A DNA stretch of 64,000 bases from Nissolia schottii. Taxonomy: Eukaryota > Streptophyta > Magnoliopsida > Fabales > Fabaceae. Numbering within the stretch: position 1 is the stretch's first letter; each line of letters starts with the position of its first letter. Both the position numbers and the translations under genes were made by a program. Positions 16,621-28,065 of this stretch are shown here, in pieces. Location: assembly GCA_003254905.1 (NCBI GenBank), contig QANU01063901.1:362810-426809 (forward strand). The letters are read 5' to 3'. The notes below the pieces were generated by a model. The model saw only the letters and a program-made list of their open reading frames with translations. It did no database searches and was not told the origin of the DNA.

Positions 16621-18529
16621 TCAGGCTCAAAAATTAAACTGTGAATTGCAATTTTCATTTTTCAATTTTAATTTCTGGCATTCAAAGCTTTCGATCTTGC
16701 TTGATTCATTTTTTTTTGTGGGGCTCGGAGCAAAATAAAAAAAACGGTGCAGGATTTGTGTGCCTTGAGCTGTAGTTGCAGGTTCTGGAGGGAATCGTGC
16801 TTCTCAGATTCTCTGGTCAGAAAGCGATGGCCTTTACTCACTTCCTTCGTTTTCCCCCGTTTTAGAGCTTGATCCCAATATGTTTTTCAACACTATTTTT
16901 GCAAATTAGTGCATAGGGTGTGTGCTTTGGTTAAAACAACTCTACCCTAGTTAATATTGGCATTTGTCACAAACAATACTGATTTGATTAAATTTATACT
17001 TGTTAATGATGTGATAAAATTGGATGAGTGTGTAGAGATAACTAAATGAAAGTGATTTTTGGACCAGAAGAAATGAAGTAATTAACATAAGTTGGGTGCA
17101 TACAGTTGTAGTGATATTTGTTAGTTAGAATGCTAAACTAAATGCAGGAATTTTGGTTTGGGCCTTCATGTTTTACTGATATCATATGGAATTTTACACT
17201 GACTGAAGATCACATTTAAACTCCTCTTCTATACATATTTCAAATTAAACTTAACTCAGGTTCCATTGGTGTTTATGATGATTCTATTGGTATGAGGTTT
17301 TACAGGGTAATATAATTGGTTAGTTCGCAAGGATAACTAGTAATTTTGATAGAGTTTATGATAGTTCACCTGAACATAAACATCAAAAGCTAATAAGCAA
17401 CAATCTTCGATGAACGGTGATCATCTTGTTGTGCTTAAGTCTCTGACTGAAAGCATAAGGAAGCAATTAATAGGAGTGCTATTTTACCTGCTGGAAACTA
17501 CTAGTATGAGCTTTTTTATACCATAGCTAGAGAATTTTGTTATGGTTTTAGAGTGAAGACCTGAAGTTAGGAATTAGAAGTGATTTCATGTGGTATGATA
17601 TATTATGATGCGGAGTACTAAAAAGAAGAAGGGGATTTGAAGAAGGAGACAGAGTTTCGAAATTTAACTCTGACAAGAGTTGTTGTTGCAGTACCTGTGG
17701 CAGTATTGGATTTGGAGTATCAATGGCAGGAAAAAATAGATTAGTTCAGTCCAAGAGTGTGTGATTGATGATGGCAATGGCGTTGGCATGTTCCATTTCC
17801 CATGTGTGGGACTAGAGTTAGGTAATGTGTGTGTGTGTGTGTGTGTGTTCAGTTGTGTGGATGTGAAGGAGATGTACATGGGGGGAAACAGATGAAGCCA
17901 CTTAACAGCTAAGTAAAATAGATTAGATTTTAGATATAAGGGGTACGTGAATAGGTTTTGGATGATACAATGATATGATAAAGAATGAGTTATAAGATTG
18001 AGATTATTGAAATCTCCAATCCTCTTTTTTTTTATCATTTTTAAATAAATATATTTCATGTATTGTAACAAATAATTGACTTTGGGTTTTCTAATTTTGA
18101 TTTGTTTCAACATTAGGATTTGAAGGAGTAGAGAAAAAGGAATTCCCAGCCAAGGACGCTGAATTGAGAAGATAGGAACAGGTATATTTGAGATCTTTTA
18201 TCTTTTATCTTGCTGAAACCATTTTGACTATGTTGTTCTATTATATTCATGTCTTTGTGATTGTTTGGATTGCTTGTTAACTGATATGCCTCATATTCTA
18301 TGTTTTTGTATTATAGTCCAATGTGCATGATAATGAAGATGAGGATGAAGAACGAAGTTGTTCTATTTAGTTATTAAGATTAGTTTTTAGGCTTTTTAAG
18401 AAGAAAAAAATTGTAATAATTTATAATTATGCGCTTTATTTGACAAATTGAACTTTTGCGACCATCTTAGACAATTTTTGGAACTAATCTGTCATTAAAA
18501 AAAAGCTTTAAAGCATTAAAAAAAAAAAG

Positions 18530-18990
18530 GTGTGGTGCCAAGCCCATGGGCTTGTGGGTCTCATGGGCCGTGTCGGCTCGAGTTAACCAATAACGTTATT
18601 GCTAGCCATCTTTAAAGCATAAAGACAAAAAAGAAAAAAAAATTAGGTGTGGGGCTACGCCCATGGGCTTTTTTGGGCTCATGGGCTTGTTTGGCATGTG
18701 GCCCATGGGCCGTGTCGGCCTGAGTTGGCCAATAACATTAATGCTCGTCAACTTTAAAGCATAAAGACAAAAAGAAAAAAATAAGTGTTGGGTTAGGCCC
18801 ATGGGCTTTTTGGGCCTGTGAGCCCCATGGGCCATCAACGGGCCAACACAATAACCAAAAAAAAAAGGAAAAAAACCAATTTTTTTTAACTTAGGGTGAG
18901 CCCATGGGCTAACCCTTGCCCATTGGGCTTAAGGCCCATTGGGTTTTTTGTCTATGGGGCTTTTGAGCCCTATCGGCTTTTTGGGACCCA
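18530..18990. repeat. Subterminal tandem repeats of the hAT-like element
   Basis: At least three units of roughly 125 bp contain CTTTAAAGCATAAAGACAAAAAG-type text followed by GCCCATGGGC, GGGCTCATGGGC and GGCCGTGTCGGCC words (unit starts about 18500, 18608 and 18750), with more GCCCATGGGC towards 18990. Clustered palindromic words near an end are typical of hAT and CACTA transposase-binding regions. Confidence 0.7.
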
Positions 18991-19181
18991 AGCCCTATTA
19001 AGCCTAGTTAGAATATGGCCTAATAGGGGAGGGCCCCCTATTTTGACACCTCTAACTAAACGCTTCCCTTGTTTGATAGGTTAATCTTGCTTGGTATGCT
19101 GTACAGAGTTAGCAGGATTGTTCCTTGCTGAATATATAGCATATTTGTGGAAGAGGAAATTCCGGTGTTGTGTGTGTGGCA

Positions 19182-20241
19182 ATGACTACAATTCAGGCAG
19201 ATAAAGCTAAAGATCATGGTAAGCAAGCAATGTCAGCTCAGAATTCAGGCTCTTCTTTTAAGAGATGGGGAAGGAAAGGTCCCTTTGTCAGATATGGCCT
19301 CCCTATGATCTCTCTCACTGTTCTTGGTGCTCTTGGCCTTGGTCATCTCTTGCAAGGAAGGTTTGTCCCTAATTCTTTCATCAAGTGGCTTCATTTCCAT
19401 GTTTTTCTCCCTTGTACTTATCCTCTGTTGAAATGAAAATCAACACTTCTGAAGAAGAGGGAATGTTGTAATTGGTTCTCAAACTCTTTTTTTGAGGCCC
19501 ACATTGGTCTCTTAAAAAAAAAAAAACCTCAAATTGGTCTTGAAGATTTTAAACGACAACCTCATTAGTCATTCCGTCTGAAATATTCAAGGACTAATGG
19601 GGATAACTTTTAAAATATTCAATGACTAATTCGTGGTTTTTTTTTTTTTTTTGGTTGAGGGACCAATGTGATCATTGGTAAAAAGTTGAAGAACCAATTA
19701 GGGCATTAACCCTTTTTAGAATTGGGTTTGAGGGATTTGTGTGATTTATGCTTTAGTTATCGTTTATATACCCATTCTATCTTTTTTTATACTTTTTCAA
19801 TGCTCGCAGCAAGGATATTGCAAAGGTGAAGGATGATCGGGAATGGGAAATAATTGAAGCTAGAAAATCACTGTCTAGACTTGGACCTGTATACAAGCCA
19901 AAAAATACTTCATTGGAGGATGAACTCAAGGTGTGTTGTTTTTCTCCTTTCAAGTAATTCTTTGCTAGGCAGTGCTAACCATATGCACTCTAAGTGGTAC
20001 TTTTATACATGTCAACTATTGAATCGGGTGCCCAAGAGATGATGTAGTATGACTGTATGAGTGTCTAACCAAGAATTATTATTTTTTCTTTCCTTTCGGT
20101 AGCAATTTCATGTAATGTAATAAAGAATATAGAAAGTTTACCTTTTTATTTTGTGTTGCATAGGTCTTGCAACAAAAGGTGAACATTAACGAGTACGAGT
20201 ACAAGAAAATCCCCAAACCAAAAGAGGGCAAGTACGAGTAG
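19182..20241 (+). CDS. COX16: COX16-like cytochrome c oxidase assembly protein
   Basis: Three coding exons, 19182-19360, 19810-19930 and 20164-20241, encode 125 residues. Residues 1-25 are polar. [15 protein letters not shown] then leads into one hydrophobic segment (about 39-57, [18 protein letters not shown]), followed by the charged [14 protein letters not shown] tail region and a C-terminus rich in Lys, Tyr and Pro. Length, single membrane span and RYGLPM motif match the COX16 family, a mitochondrial inner-membrane factor for assembling the copper-containing COX2 module. A non-coding first exon (ending ATCCAG at 16156) is inferred from the match with the truncated copy, with its intron ending at about 19115 (AGCAG) or 19106. 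That intron is swollen by a 2.7-kb hAT-like insertion. The ATG at 19182 is the first in frame; the GTG-initiated extension upstream is not needed. Confidence 0.9.
19461..19712. mobile_element. Small inverted-repeat element in COX16 coding intron 1
   Basis: GTAATTGGTTCTCAAACTC and CCCACATTGGTCTCTTAA on the left match, in complement, GAAGAACCAATTAGGGC and GAGGGACCAATGTGATCA on the right. The two arms flank about 150 bp. This looks like a short Mutator-type MITE. The truncated COX16 copy ends close to where this element begins. Confidence 0.5.
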
Positions 20242-20565
20242 ATTAGAGCAGTGGACTCTATGACTTCTGAATTTCTCATGTAGCGAGCTCATAACCAATT
20301 TTCATGGAGTAAAGAGCCAGGTCTTATATCTCAAGTGAAGCTGTTATTGCCTCTTCTTTAGTGTTATGACTGTGTGAAATTATGGGAGACGTAGTGTAGA
20401 TAAATTCTCATTGTCTCTGGATTTATTTTTTGTTATTTGGTTTTGTTTAAAAGAATTTTGAAGTACAGTACAGGAAACAGCAAAACTATACGTTTGGTTC
20501 TATTTTAATAGAAGTGAAAAAAATGTTCATGTTTCTTGTCATAGTTTGCCGTGCCATTATTGTTA

Positions 20566-21383
20566 TGGAGAATGCCGACATAGGTCCCTGAACAAAAAAA
20601 TCTCATCATAGGTCCCTAAACTTTTTTGCCGTTTTCCCGTTCATCCCTTCGTCACGTCACGATAGAACATGTGGTTGTTAACTTGCCCTTTCTTTCTCAC
20701 TTCCCCATCCTCCATGGTAGCTGTAACTTGTTACCATCTTCCATCGTCATCATCATCTTATTTCCTCCACCAAGCCAAATTTCACACTCTCATTCATCTT
20801 CGTTGTTCACTGTTTGCCCCAACCCTCTCCTCGCTGTCAAAATCTCATCATCACACACTCACCATCACTCATTTTGCTCCCTGAACTTGTTTGCTTTGGC
20901 TACTTTAGAACGATGATTTGGTGATTTGTTGATTTATGGTTCATAATGATTTTAGTGTTGTTGATTTGTTGATTTAGGTTTTAGAATAGTATTAGGGTTG
21001 TAATTTGGGGATTTGTTGATTAGGTGGCATTATGTGTTGTGATTTATTCAACAATTATTTACAATCTAAGTTTCAAATTGGTTCACCAATAATTTTTATT
21101 AGATTGTAAGTTGCTAGCAGTAGGTGATGATTAGAGATTTTTGGAGGAGGATCGAAGATGATAGCAAGTTGCAACTGTCATGAAGGATGGGGAAATGAAG
21201 AAGAAAGGGCGATTTAACGGTCATGAGTGTTGTCATGACGTCACAAACAGATGAAAGGATGAATGGGGAAAAAGGCAAAAAAGTACAAGGACCTACAAGG
21301 GTTTTTTTTTTTTTTTCTTTTTTGATTCAGGAACCTATGTGGGCAACGCAGAAAAGTTTAAGGACCTATGTGGACATTCTCCC
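20566..21383. mobile_element. Mutator-like element with 9-bp target duplication
   Basis: TTATTGTTA occurs directly at 20557-20565 and 21384-21392. Between them the ends are inverted: TGGAGAATGCCGACATAGG on the left and the complement of GGGAGAATGTCCACATAGG on the right, with complementarity continuing about 120 bp inward (CATTCATC, GTCACGTCA). A 9-bp duplication with long terminal inverted repeats is the hallmark of the Mutator superfamily. There is no MURA-like frame, so it is non-autonomous. It lies about 325 bp beyond the COX16 stop codon. Confidence 0.85.
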
Positions 21384-21392
21384 TTATTGTTA

Positions 21393-21857
21393 CCTTTCTT
21401 GCATTGATGCTCATAGGACGTAACAACGATGATGCTTATTGCGTCATTGCTAATCGCCTTCCCTGTCCTACGTCTTGCGCGAGATGACTACACGTCTCGC
21501 GCACGACGTGCCTTCTCCTTTTTTTTTTATGCGTTGCTTCCAAGGGTCGTCACAAGTTCTTTGATATTTTAGGTTTTAAGGGATTCATTAACACCTTTGT
21601 ATAGATTCATCGAACTTCATTGAATTTTTTTTTTTGTTGTTGATCAAGAAGCAGTTAGTCTTATGTAAACAATACTTTCTGTCTAGTTAGGAATTAATGC
21701 TTGATGGACAGTGGTCCATCATCTAGACAAGTAAACAGAAAAGGTATCAACAAGAGAACAATTTGAGAAGTTAAATGCTTTAACATTTTGAAAATAGAAA
21801 ATAACTTTATGAAAAAGTAATTTAAGTTATTACAAGACAAAAAAACTAAAATTATAA
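21393..21857. other. Intergenic stretch with a CTCGCGC-rich patch
   Basis: Around 21471-21515 the text TTGCGCGAGA and GTCTCGCGCACGAC forms near-palindromes that recur at 56296-56384, in both places followed by a T-run and GTCGTCACA. This suggests a shared LTR-type repeat relic. No gene is seen. Confidence 0.45.
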
Positions 21858-21956
21858 GAGGCGTTATCACGCATTAGTACCCTTACCAATAAATTTGCTA
21901 GTTTAATTTTGATCCAACAGTGTCAAATATTTTTGTTCGACTTGTGCGTAGCTCTT
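21858..21956. repeat. Dispersed repeat, copy B (partner at 6781-6880)
   Basis: Same orientation and similar length as copy A, with mismatches and a small deletion (the ACGAAACAAGTTAAATAG part is shortened). It abuts the broken end of the hAT transposase relic. Confidence 0.55.
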
Positions 21957-21983
21957 TCTACTAGCCTCCGGCGGGGCGTCATC

Positions 21984-22330
21984 CTATCCTTTTTCTTCTT
22001 CGCATAATCTGAATCCCAAATTATCAAGCTCAAGCTCCCTTGGACTGGGAGCTATTTCAGCAGAATTGTCCCTAGCTATTTTGGTCTTGTAAAGATCCCA
22101 AAACCTTTCTCTAACATCCCTTTGACACTTTTCACAGGGAGCAACATTAGCCTTTTGTCCCCTCAAATGCTGCTTAACTCTTGTAATGCCTCCTTTCACA
22201 ACTTTCTTACATAGAAGGCATCTAAGAGTGTTTGTATCATTATTTTTAGCAGTTTCAACAAATTCCCACCCTAGATCTTCCTAGTAGTTCTTGAAGGGCG
22301 TGATCCTTGACCTTGCTCGTCGGTTGACAT
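21984..22330 (-). pseudogene. hAT transposase N-terminus with BED-type zinc finger, frameshifted
   Basis: Reading down from an ATG at 22330 gives MSTDEQGQGSRPSRTTRK, then an in-frame TAG near 22278. A one-base shift restores GWEFVETAKNNDTNTLRCLL, then CKKVV, KGGITRVKQHL and ANVAPCEKC. The Cys-x2-Cys, His and Cys spacing plus the KGGI.R.K.HL signature identify the BED DNA-binding finger of plant hAT transposases. The frame ends at a TAG at 21984-21986; the catalytic and dimerisation regions are absent. It is dead as a transposase. The matching element terminus lies upstream at 23180. Confidence 0.8.
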
Positions 22331-23180
22331 TGTCGGGTTGAAACTAATGAGCAGAAAGTTTACAAAAAAATATTACTATAGGAATGAGGGGAACAAGCAC
22401 CTCAAAACTGAAACTTTAAAAAAAATAGTTAAAGGAAACTCTTACTTTAGAGAGTAAACACAATGAAAAACTGAAACTTTTATATTCAATCCAAAATAGC
22501 AATAAAAAGAGGTACAAAATAGAGAGATAAGAAGATTCAAAGAACATTCAAAGGTATTTCCAAAAAATGTATAGATTATATTTTAGGGTTCACACTTCAC
22601 TCTTCAGAACTCAGAAGGTTCAAATTTAAGGAGGTTGATAACTTGAGATGAAGGAAAAAGATTCAAAAGGACAAAGAAGAGAGCATACAACAAGAACAAA
22701 AAACAGAGTATATAGAACAGGGGAAGCTAACCGAAGAGAGGGAAATGAGATAAAAAAGCTAACTGATGACAGAAGAAGATGCTGTTGGGGTGTCGTCAAA
22801 GCAACCGCACGTTGTCGGAGCCGCTGTTAGTTGCTGGAGTAGCTGTTGTGATCGTGCTCTGTTTTGTTGCTGTGACTTGAGAGAGGGTTTTACATTTTAC
22901 GTAAGGGAGACGTGAGGAGAGTCAGTTGAGACTTGGGAGAATATAATAATGGGAGATGTGGCAAACAGGGCTTAAAATAACCTTAAAATTCAAAAACGGG
23001 CCCACCCAATTAAAAAAGAAAGAAAGCAGAAGCTCCATCGCTTGCCGCCATGGCCCGCCATGGCGCCACAACAAATTTTGGCTGCCATGGCGGCAGAAAC
23101 GCTACACCCTCCACGCCAGATGCTTTGTATGGCAACAACCCAAAATTTCGCCCCGCCATGACCGGTTTTTGACAACATTG
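22331..23180 (-). mobile_element. 5' leader and terminus of the decayed hAT element
   Basis: On the minus strand the terminus reads CAATGTTGTCAAAAACCGG starting at 23180, a common plant hAT end. It is followed by a subterminal cluster of GCCATGGC words (23041-23165) and an untranslated leader up to the transposase ATG at 22330. The opposite terminus is missing, since the element breaks off near 21960. No target duplication can therefore be checked. Confidence 0.65.
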
Positions 23181-23352
23181 ATATATAGTGTGTTTATGAT
23201 AATTATTTGTGCATAAATCAATAATTGCTTACAAGAACTTCCACAAGCATAAAACAAGCTTTATTGAATCCTCACAAATCAAAGAACTCTTGGGGACCAT
23301 GACAGATAAAACCAAGAAAGCAGTTTTTCGCAGCCTTTAATTCGAAGGATCA

Positions 23353-25701
23353 CTAAACATATGGAACAGGTATCCTCTGTGTGTCAGGTCCAGCTACCAT
23401 ATCATCCCATAGCAAATCCGAAAGTGACATTGTTAATTCTCCAACCCTTCCTGTCAAATTCAGAAACATGAATAAGCACAAAGCACAAAGCGGATCGATC
23501 TACAAACAATCCAGAATGAACTGTGTCAAAACCATTGTGTAATACAACATTCAAGAATGCAAGTTCATGTGCATCAGTAATCAGAAGAAAGCATCAAGAT
23601 TAAAGGCTCCATAGTCTATACCATAACAAGGATAGATTGATACAAGAAAATTGTTGTCACTAACTTACCATCGCCGATGGGCTGATCATCCCACATGATG
23701 ATAGGCAACACGGGAAGTGTGCTTCCAACATACATCATTTCAGCAGCACCTTTAGCTTCCTCCACAGTGAGATTCTTGGTAGCTACACCTTTCAGAAGCC
23801 CTTTCTCTACCAACTTGGGAGCCAGCTCAAGAAGCCTTCTTGCAGTGCAGCCATGTAGGATATTGTCAAACAAAGGCATGACAAGTTCCTTCTCTTGGGT
23901 TATAAAAGCAACATTCACATTTGGTCCTTCAGCAATGTAACCTGCCTCGTCAACCCATATAGAAGCAAACGCTCCTTTCTCCTCAGCTTCCATCACAGCA
24001 AAGACATTTGGAAGATAGTTCACATTCTTCACCGTGGCGAATAGAGGCGGCTTCATTGGTACATTGGAAGTAATCACTTTAACCCCCTCTTTGCGCTGAG
24101 AGAAATTGTCGTCGATGACGACTGCGTAGAATGCAGGTGTTGGACACCCTGATGATGACAGCAAGAAATCACCGGGGCCTGCACTCAGCCAGTATCTCAG
24201 AGTTCCTATCTTGCATTTTGAGACTGCAGTTAGCTGTATTAGAATGCTGCGAAGGGTTGACCGGGGGAAAGGAGAGGATATCTTCGCTTTGGAGGCTGAT
24301 CGGAGGAAGCGGTCGAGGTGAACATCCAACTCATAGAGGTATCTGGGGAGGGCAAACAATATGAACACCAAGGTCAGAGAAAAACATGTTTTAAATGCAC
24401 ATATACATTAGTATTAAATAGCGGCCCAGTGCACGAGACTCTCATTTGGTGGGATCTGGTTAAACGTTTGCAGTCTTACTCTCACAAGTAGAGAGATTGT
24501 TTACAGGATTTGAACTTGGAGTGGAGGTGACAAGGCGCAATGGCAAGGTTGCGCCAAGCTCACTCTCGCATAAACACTAGGAGTAAACCAAAAATATGTT
24601 AATAGATATCAAAATACTGAGTTGAATTTGCAGTAAACCAAAATTTGGGCTAGTAGCATTACCCATCTAAAATAATGGCAGTATCAAACACACCATGGCC
24701 TCTATGTACCATGTGATCATCAATGGGGATAACCATCATTGCTGGATCAAGTATGATCCCTCCATATATACTAGAATACATAGCTGGGTATGGTATTTTT
24801 TCCACTGAACTCCATCTTTGATGAAGCTTTTCAAGCAGCTGAAATGCAACAACACCAATGAAAATTGCTAAGCGTAATGGGTACTACAAAAAACTCTGCA
24901 ATTAATGATGACAGAAAGATGTAATTGCAGTCCAATTGAAACTGTTGCAAGAAACTTATTAGTAATCAATGTATTTATTAGCTTAATATCTCTCTCATGT
25001 CCCAACCATCCAAATCATGTAATACTATCATGCAAAGTCCCAAAATTTCAAAAGCAAAATTCAGTACAATCCTTTTCCCTAGTCTCAATTCTCACCAAAT
25101 CCAACAACAACAATTGAGCCTTTTCCCACAATGTGGGGTTGGCTAGATGGATCAAACAACGTCATAGTGACTTGTTCTGTCAAGGACCATGTTTTCATGC
25201 AGACCATTAACCACTAAATCTTTTCTAATCATTTCCTCTGATTTTTCTAATTCTCACCAATCCAATTGTGGAATAATTAGTTTTGGTTTCATTCACACAC
25301 ACACAATCATACACACACAGTATGAACAATTTAACTACATAATGTAATATATTGATTTTGAACACTGCAATTACTTGAAAAATCAAGATGGCACAACAAA
25401 GTGGGGTTTTAAATTTTTCACCTCAGATGATGAAGAGAACACATGGGCACTAAAATCAGTGTCACTTCCAACCTCTGCAGAACCCAAAAGAAGAAAAAGA
25501 AAGTTCAGCCAGAACACATATACAAATAAGAACATAAGATGTTTTACTCAGCTAAAAGGTAAAAAACCAATCACATCTCAATATTTTAATATGATCACAC
25601 AAAAGGGTATGTAGGAAACTTGGTAAGTTACTTTTGAGAGAAACTCCAACATCACCTGGGGGCTTCTGAGAGAGAGCACTGGAGTCACTGTGGTTCTCCA
25701 T
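23353..25701 (-). CDS. Class IV PLP aminotransferase-like protein (branched-chain/D-amino acid aminotransferase family)
   Basis: Five exons on the minus strand, 25632-25701, 25422-25474, 24663-24838, 23669-24342 and 23353-23450, join in frame to 356 residues ending IPVPYV. The fold-type IV signatures are clear: DDHMVHRGHGVFDTA (about residues 79-93), LRYWLSAGPGDFLLS, the PLP-binding lysine in FATVKNVNYLPN (about K205), and the AEGPNVNVAFI phosphate-binding loop. Plants have several relatives: plastidial D-amino acid aminotransferase/aminodeoxychorismate lyase, and uncharacterised At3g05190/At5g27410-type proteins. The first exons (MENHSDSSALSQKPP) do not look like a plastid transit peptide, so I favour the cytosolic At3g05190-like group. 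The substrate is not predictable. Exon 1 to 2 joining is inferred from splice consensus and phase only. The gene abuts hAT debris downstream and a foldback element upstream. Confidence 0.88.
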
Positions 25702-25960
25702 GGAGAAAGCAGAAAGCCAAAATCACAAAAGGGTACGTAGGAAACTCAGTATAGTTACTTTGGAGCAGAACAACAAAGCAGCACAGGTAATTAAGGACTA
25801 TGGTGGTGGTGATATAATGACAACCACTATGGCAAGAAGTCACATAATGCCGTCCTTGAACCACGGTTTAACGTTTTGTTTGTTTGCACTTTGCAGACGG
25901 ATATAACTCTTTTTTGTGTCTGATTTCTGCCGTTTTTGTTAATACAAATTGGATTTCTCA

Positions 25961-26884
25961 ATTAGACTAACCTTACTTTTTATAACATTTTATATAATCA
26001 TATTTATTAATATAATTTTATTATTTAATTTTTTTTTTAAAGATACTTTAATCTAAAGAGTCCCTGGACTCTCTCACACTCACACTCTCATCTCATCTGA
26101 ATAATGTGAGAGAGTTTTACTGACATTTTTCTTCTTGTTTTTTGTATAAAATGTCATATATCAGTAATAAACCTGTCTATATATTTTTTTATTATAAAAA
26201 AATAAAAAATAAATATTAAAATAAAATAAAATATGTAATTTTTAATTTTTCAGAAATAATCATAACCAAGTATTATTTTTGTTAATAACTTAATTTCTTA
26301 ATATAATGATATTCTAAAGTAAAAAACTAATATATATATATATATAAAGGTATTTCTTGAGAGAAGGGGGAGAGTTTAACTGAATATATAACATTTACTA
26401 TGTAACAAGTAAGAGTGTATAAATTTAATATGAATCAAAAAGACATTTTCAATAAAGAATTGAAACTCTAAATCGGCAAACTGCTGGGGTATGTCTATGA
26501 AGAAACAGATCAAAAGACAAGTCTGAGCAACATGAATATCTTTATGTGAGAGGAAAGTCAAATTTTCATCCATTGATTTTATCATTAACAAAACCAAAAT
26601 CCATATCCCAAAAAAGTTTGCTCAACTTTGTTATGTATATCACTGATTCTTTTGCTTAGTATGTGATAGCAAGATCATAAAAAAGAATATATGACATTTG
26701 ACCAACAAAAAACAAAAAGGAAGCAAAGCTCTCTCACATTATTCAGATGAGATGACAGTGTGAGTGTGCGAGAGTCCTAGGGACTCTTTAGATTATAATT
26801 TCTTTAAAAAGAAAAATTAAATAATAAAATTATATTAATAAATATGATTACATAAAATATTATAAAAGTAATGCTAGTCTAATG
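25961..26884. mobile_element. Foldback (long terminal inverted repeat) element
   Basis: The arms at about 25961-26114 and 26728-26884 are about 90% complementary by eye over about 155 bp. Both carry ATTAGACTA at the tip, AATCTAAAGAGTCCC, and TCATCTCATCTGAATAATG near the inner edge. The central 600 bp is AT-rich with an (AT)n tract at 26330-26346 and has no coding potential. It is a non-autonomous element of Mutator or foldback type. It lies about 260 bp upstream of the aminotransferase ATG. Confidence 0.8.
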
Positions 26885-27060
26885 GATAAAGCATTATTTT
26901 AAATGGTAGAGGTCTTGAATTCGAGTCTCATTAAACTTAAAATAAGTTTATTTTCTTTAGTAAACCTATATGAACTTTTGTGAGTAAACTGGTCATCTAA
27001 CCTATTCTCACCCCTACCCCTCCTAATATTACCTATTCAACATCTTCGTTGATACTTATT
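26865..27060 (+). repeat. tRNA-like SINE head, doubtful
   Basis: TAGTCTAATGGATAAAGCA resembles a Pol III A box and GTCTTGAATTCGAGTCTC a B box, about 45 bp apart. The cloverleaf does not close, so this is not a tRNA gene. It overlaps the tip of the foldback element, so it could be a chance similarity. Confidence 0.3.
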
Positions 27061-27702
27061 TTCCTTTTCTTTCTTGTCTTTTTTGTTGGCAGATCTACAT
27101 AGCAATGACATAACACACTCTAGTGGGCCTGAGTTGTGACTATTAAACCTGAATGGTGAAGATGAACGGTTACCATTAGTTTTTTTTTCTTATGTGAGTC
27201 AATGTGGAAAGAGTGAAATTGAGAAAGTTTTATTTATTTATTTTTAATTTTTGGTAATGGTTTGAGAAAGTGTAGTTGAGAGTTAATTTAATTAATTAAT
27301 TTAACAAATTATTTGTGAACTTACAAAAATATTTCATTGTAGTTAACATAGACAAAAAATAGTTTTTTTTTTCTTTACTCTACCAAAAAATATTATATAA
27401 GCAGATACCAATAGTAGCCATTAACTTGGTCTCTATGAATTATATTAAGAGATTAACTTAGACCTACTAATAGCGTAAATTTTTTTACATATTTATTTAA
27501 TCATGTTTATTATATTTGGATGAAAATGCAAAAGAGTTTTACGTAATTTCAAGCCCATGCATAATTTTTACTGAATGAAAAAAAAAAAAACATTTGAAAA
27601 CCATTCTCAATTCTACTCACCCCACCTTCTAATCTTTTTCCATATAACGACCCACAATTAATTCAAAACGTGAGAGACATGAAGTATTTGCCAATGCCTA
27701 CT
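27061..27702. other. Intergenic AT-rich stretch
   Basis: No gene, RNA or complete transposon is supported. There are several homopolymer runs. Confidence 0.5.
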
Positions 27703-28007
27703 TCTATACTATATATGCACACTATTATACAAAGAGACAAGCTAAAGTAACCATTATTTTATTCCTACTCTTTATATTTAATAATTCTTTTCAATTTTGA
27801 ACTTATAATAGAAAAATAAAAATATTTAAAAAAATATAAAAAGCAAAATAAAAATATTATCTTAACCCACTCTCTTAGTGGTACCATTTTCATTCATTAT
27901 ACCTACATTCACTGTATTTAGCAGTTACCATATTAATACTTGACAAACATGTTAAAGAAGATTCATTTATTAACTAACTTTTAGTCTTTTTAATTTTTTT
28001 TCAGGTC

Positions 28008-28065
<58 letters not shown>

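Larger units (their letters stand above)
16319..19054. mobile_element. Non-autonomous hAT-like element inside the COX16 5'UTR intron
   Basis: Near-identical 8-bp flanks, CCTAAACG (16311-16318) and ACTAAACG (19055-19062), bracket 2736 bp. The truncated COX16 copy has a single CCTAAACG at 7970-7977 where this element is absent, which is a natural empty site. The left end reads TAATACTGTCCAAAA; the right end in complement reads TAGAGGTGTCAAAAT. These are imperfect but hAT-like terminal repeats. Inside are a GC-rich promoter-like region (16350-16620), AT-rich filler and a subterminal array of GCCCATGGGC words. No transposase could be read. Size, 8-bp duplication and terminus fit the hAT superfamily. 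Confidence 0.75.

Noticed and set aside
16409-16738. Open frames of 76 and 109 residues in the hAT-like insertion
   Set aside because: They lie in CpG-rich leader-like DNA, have no recognisable domain and overlap in two frames; the bias explains the lack of stops.
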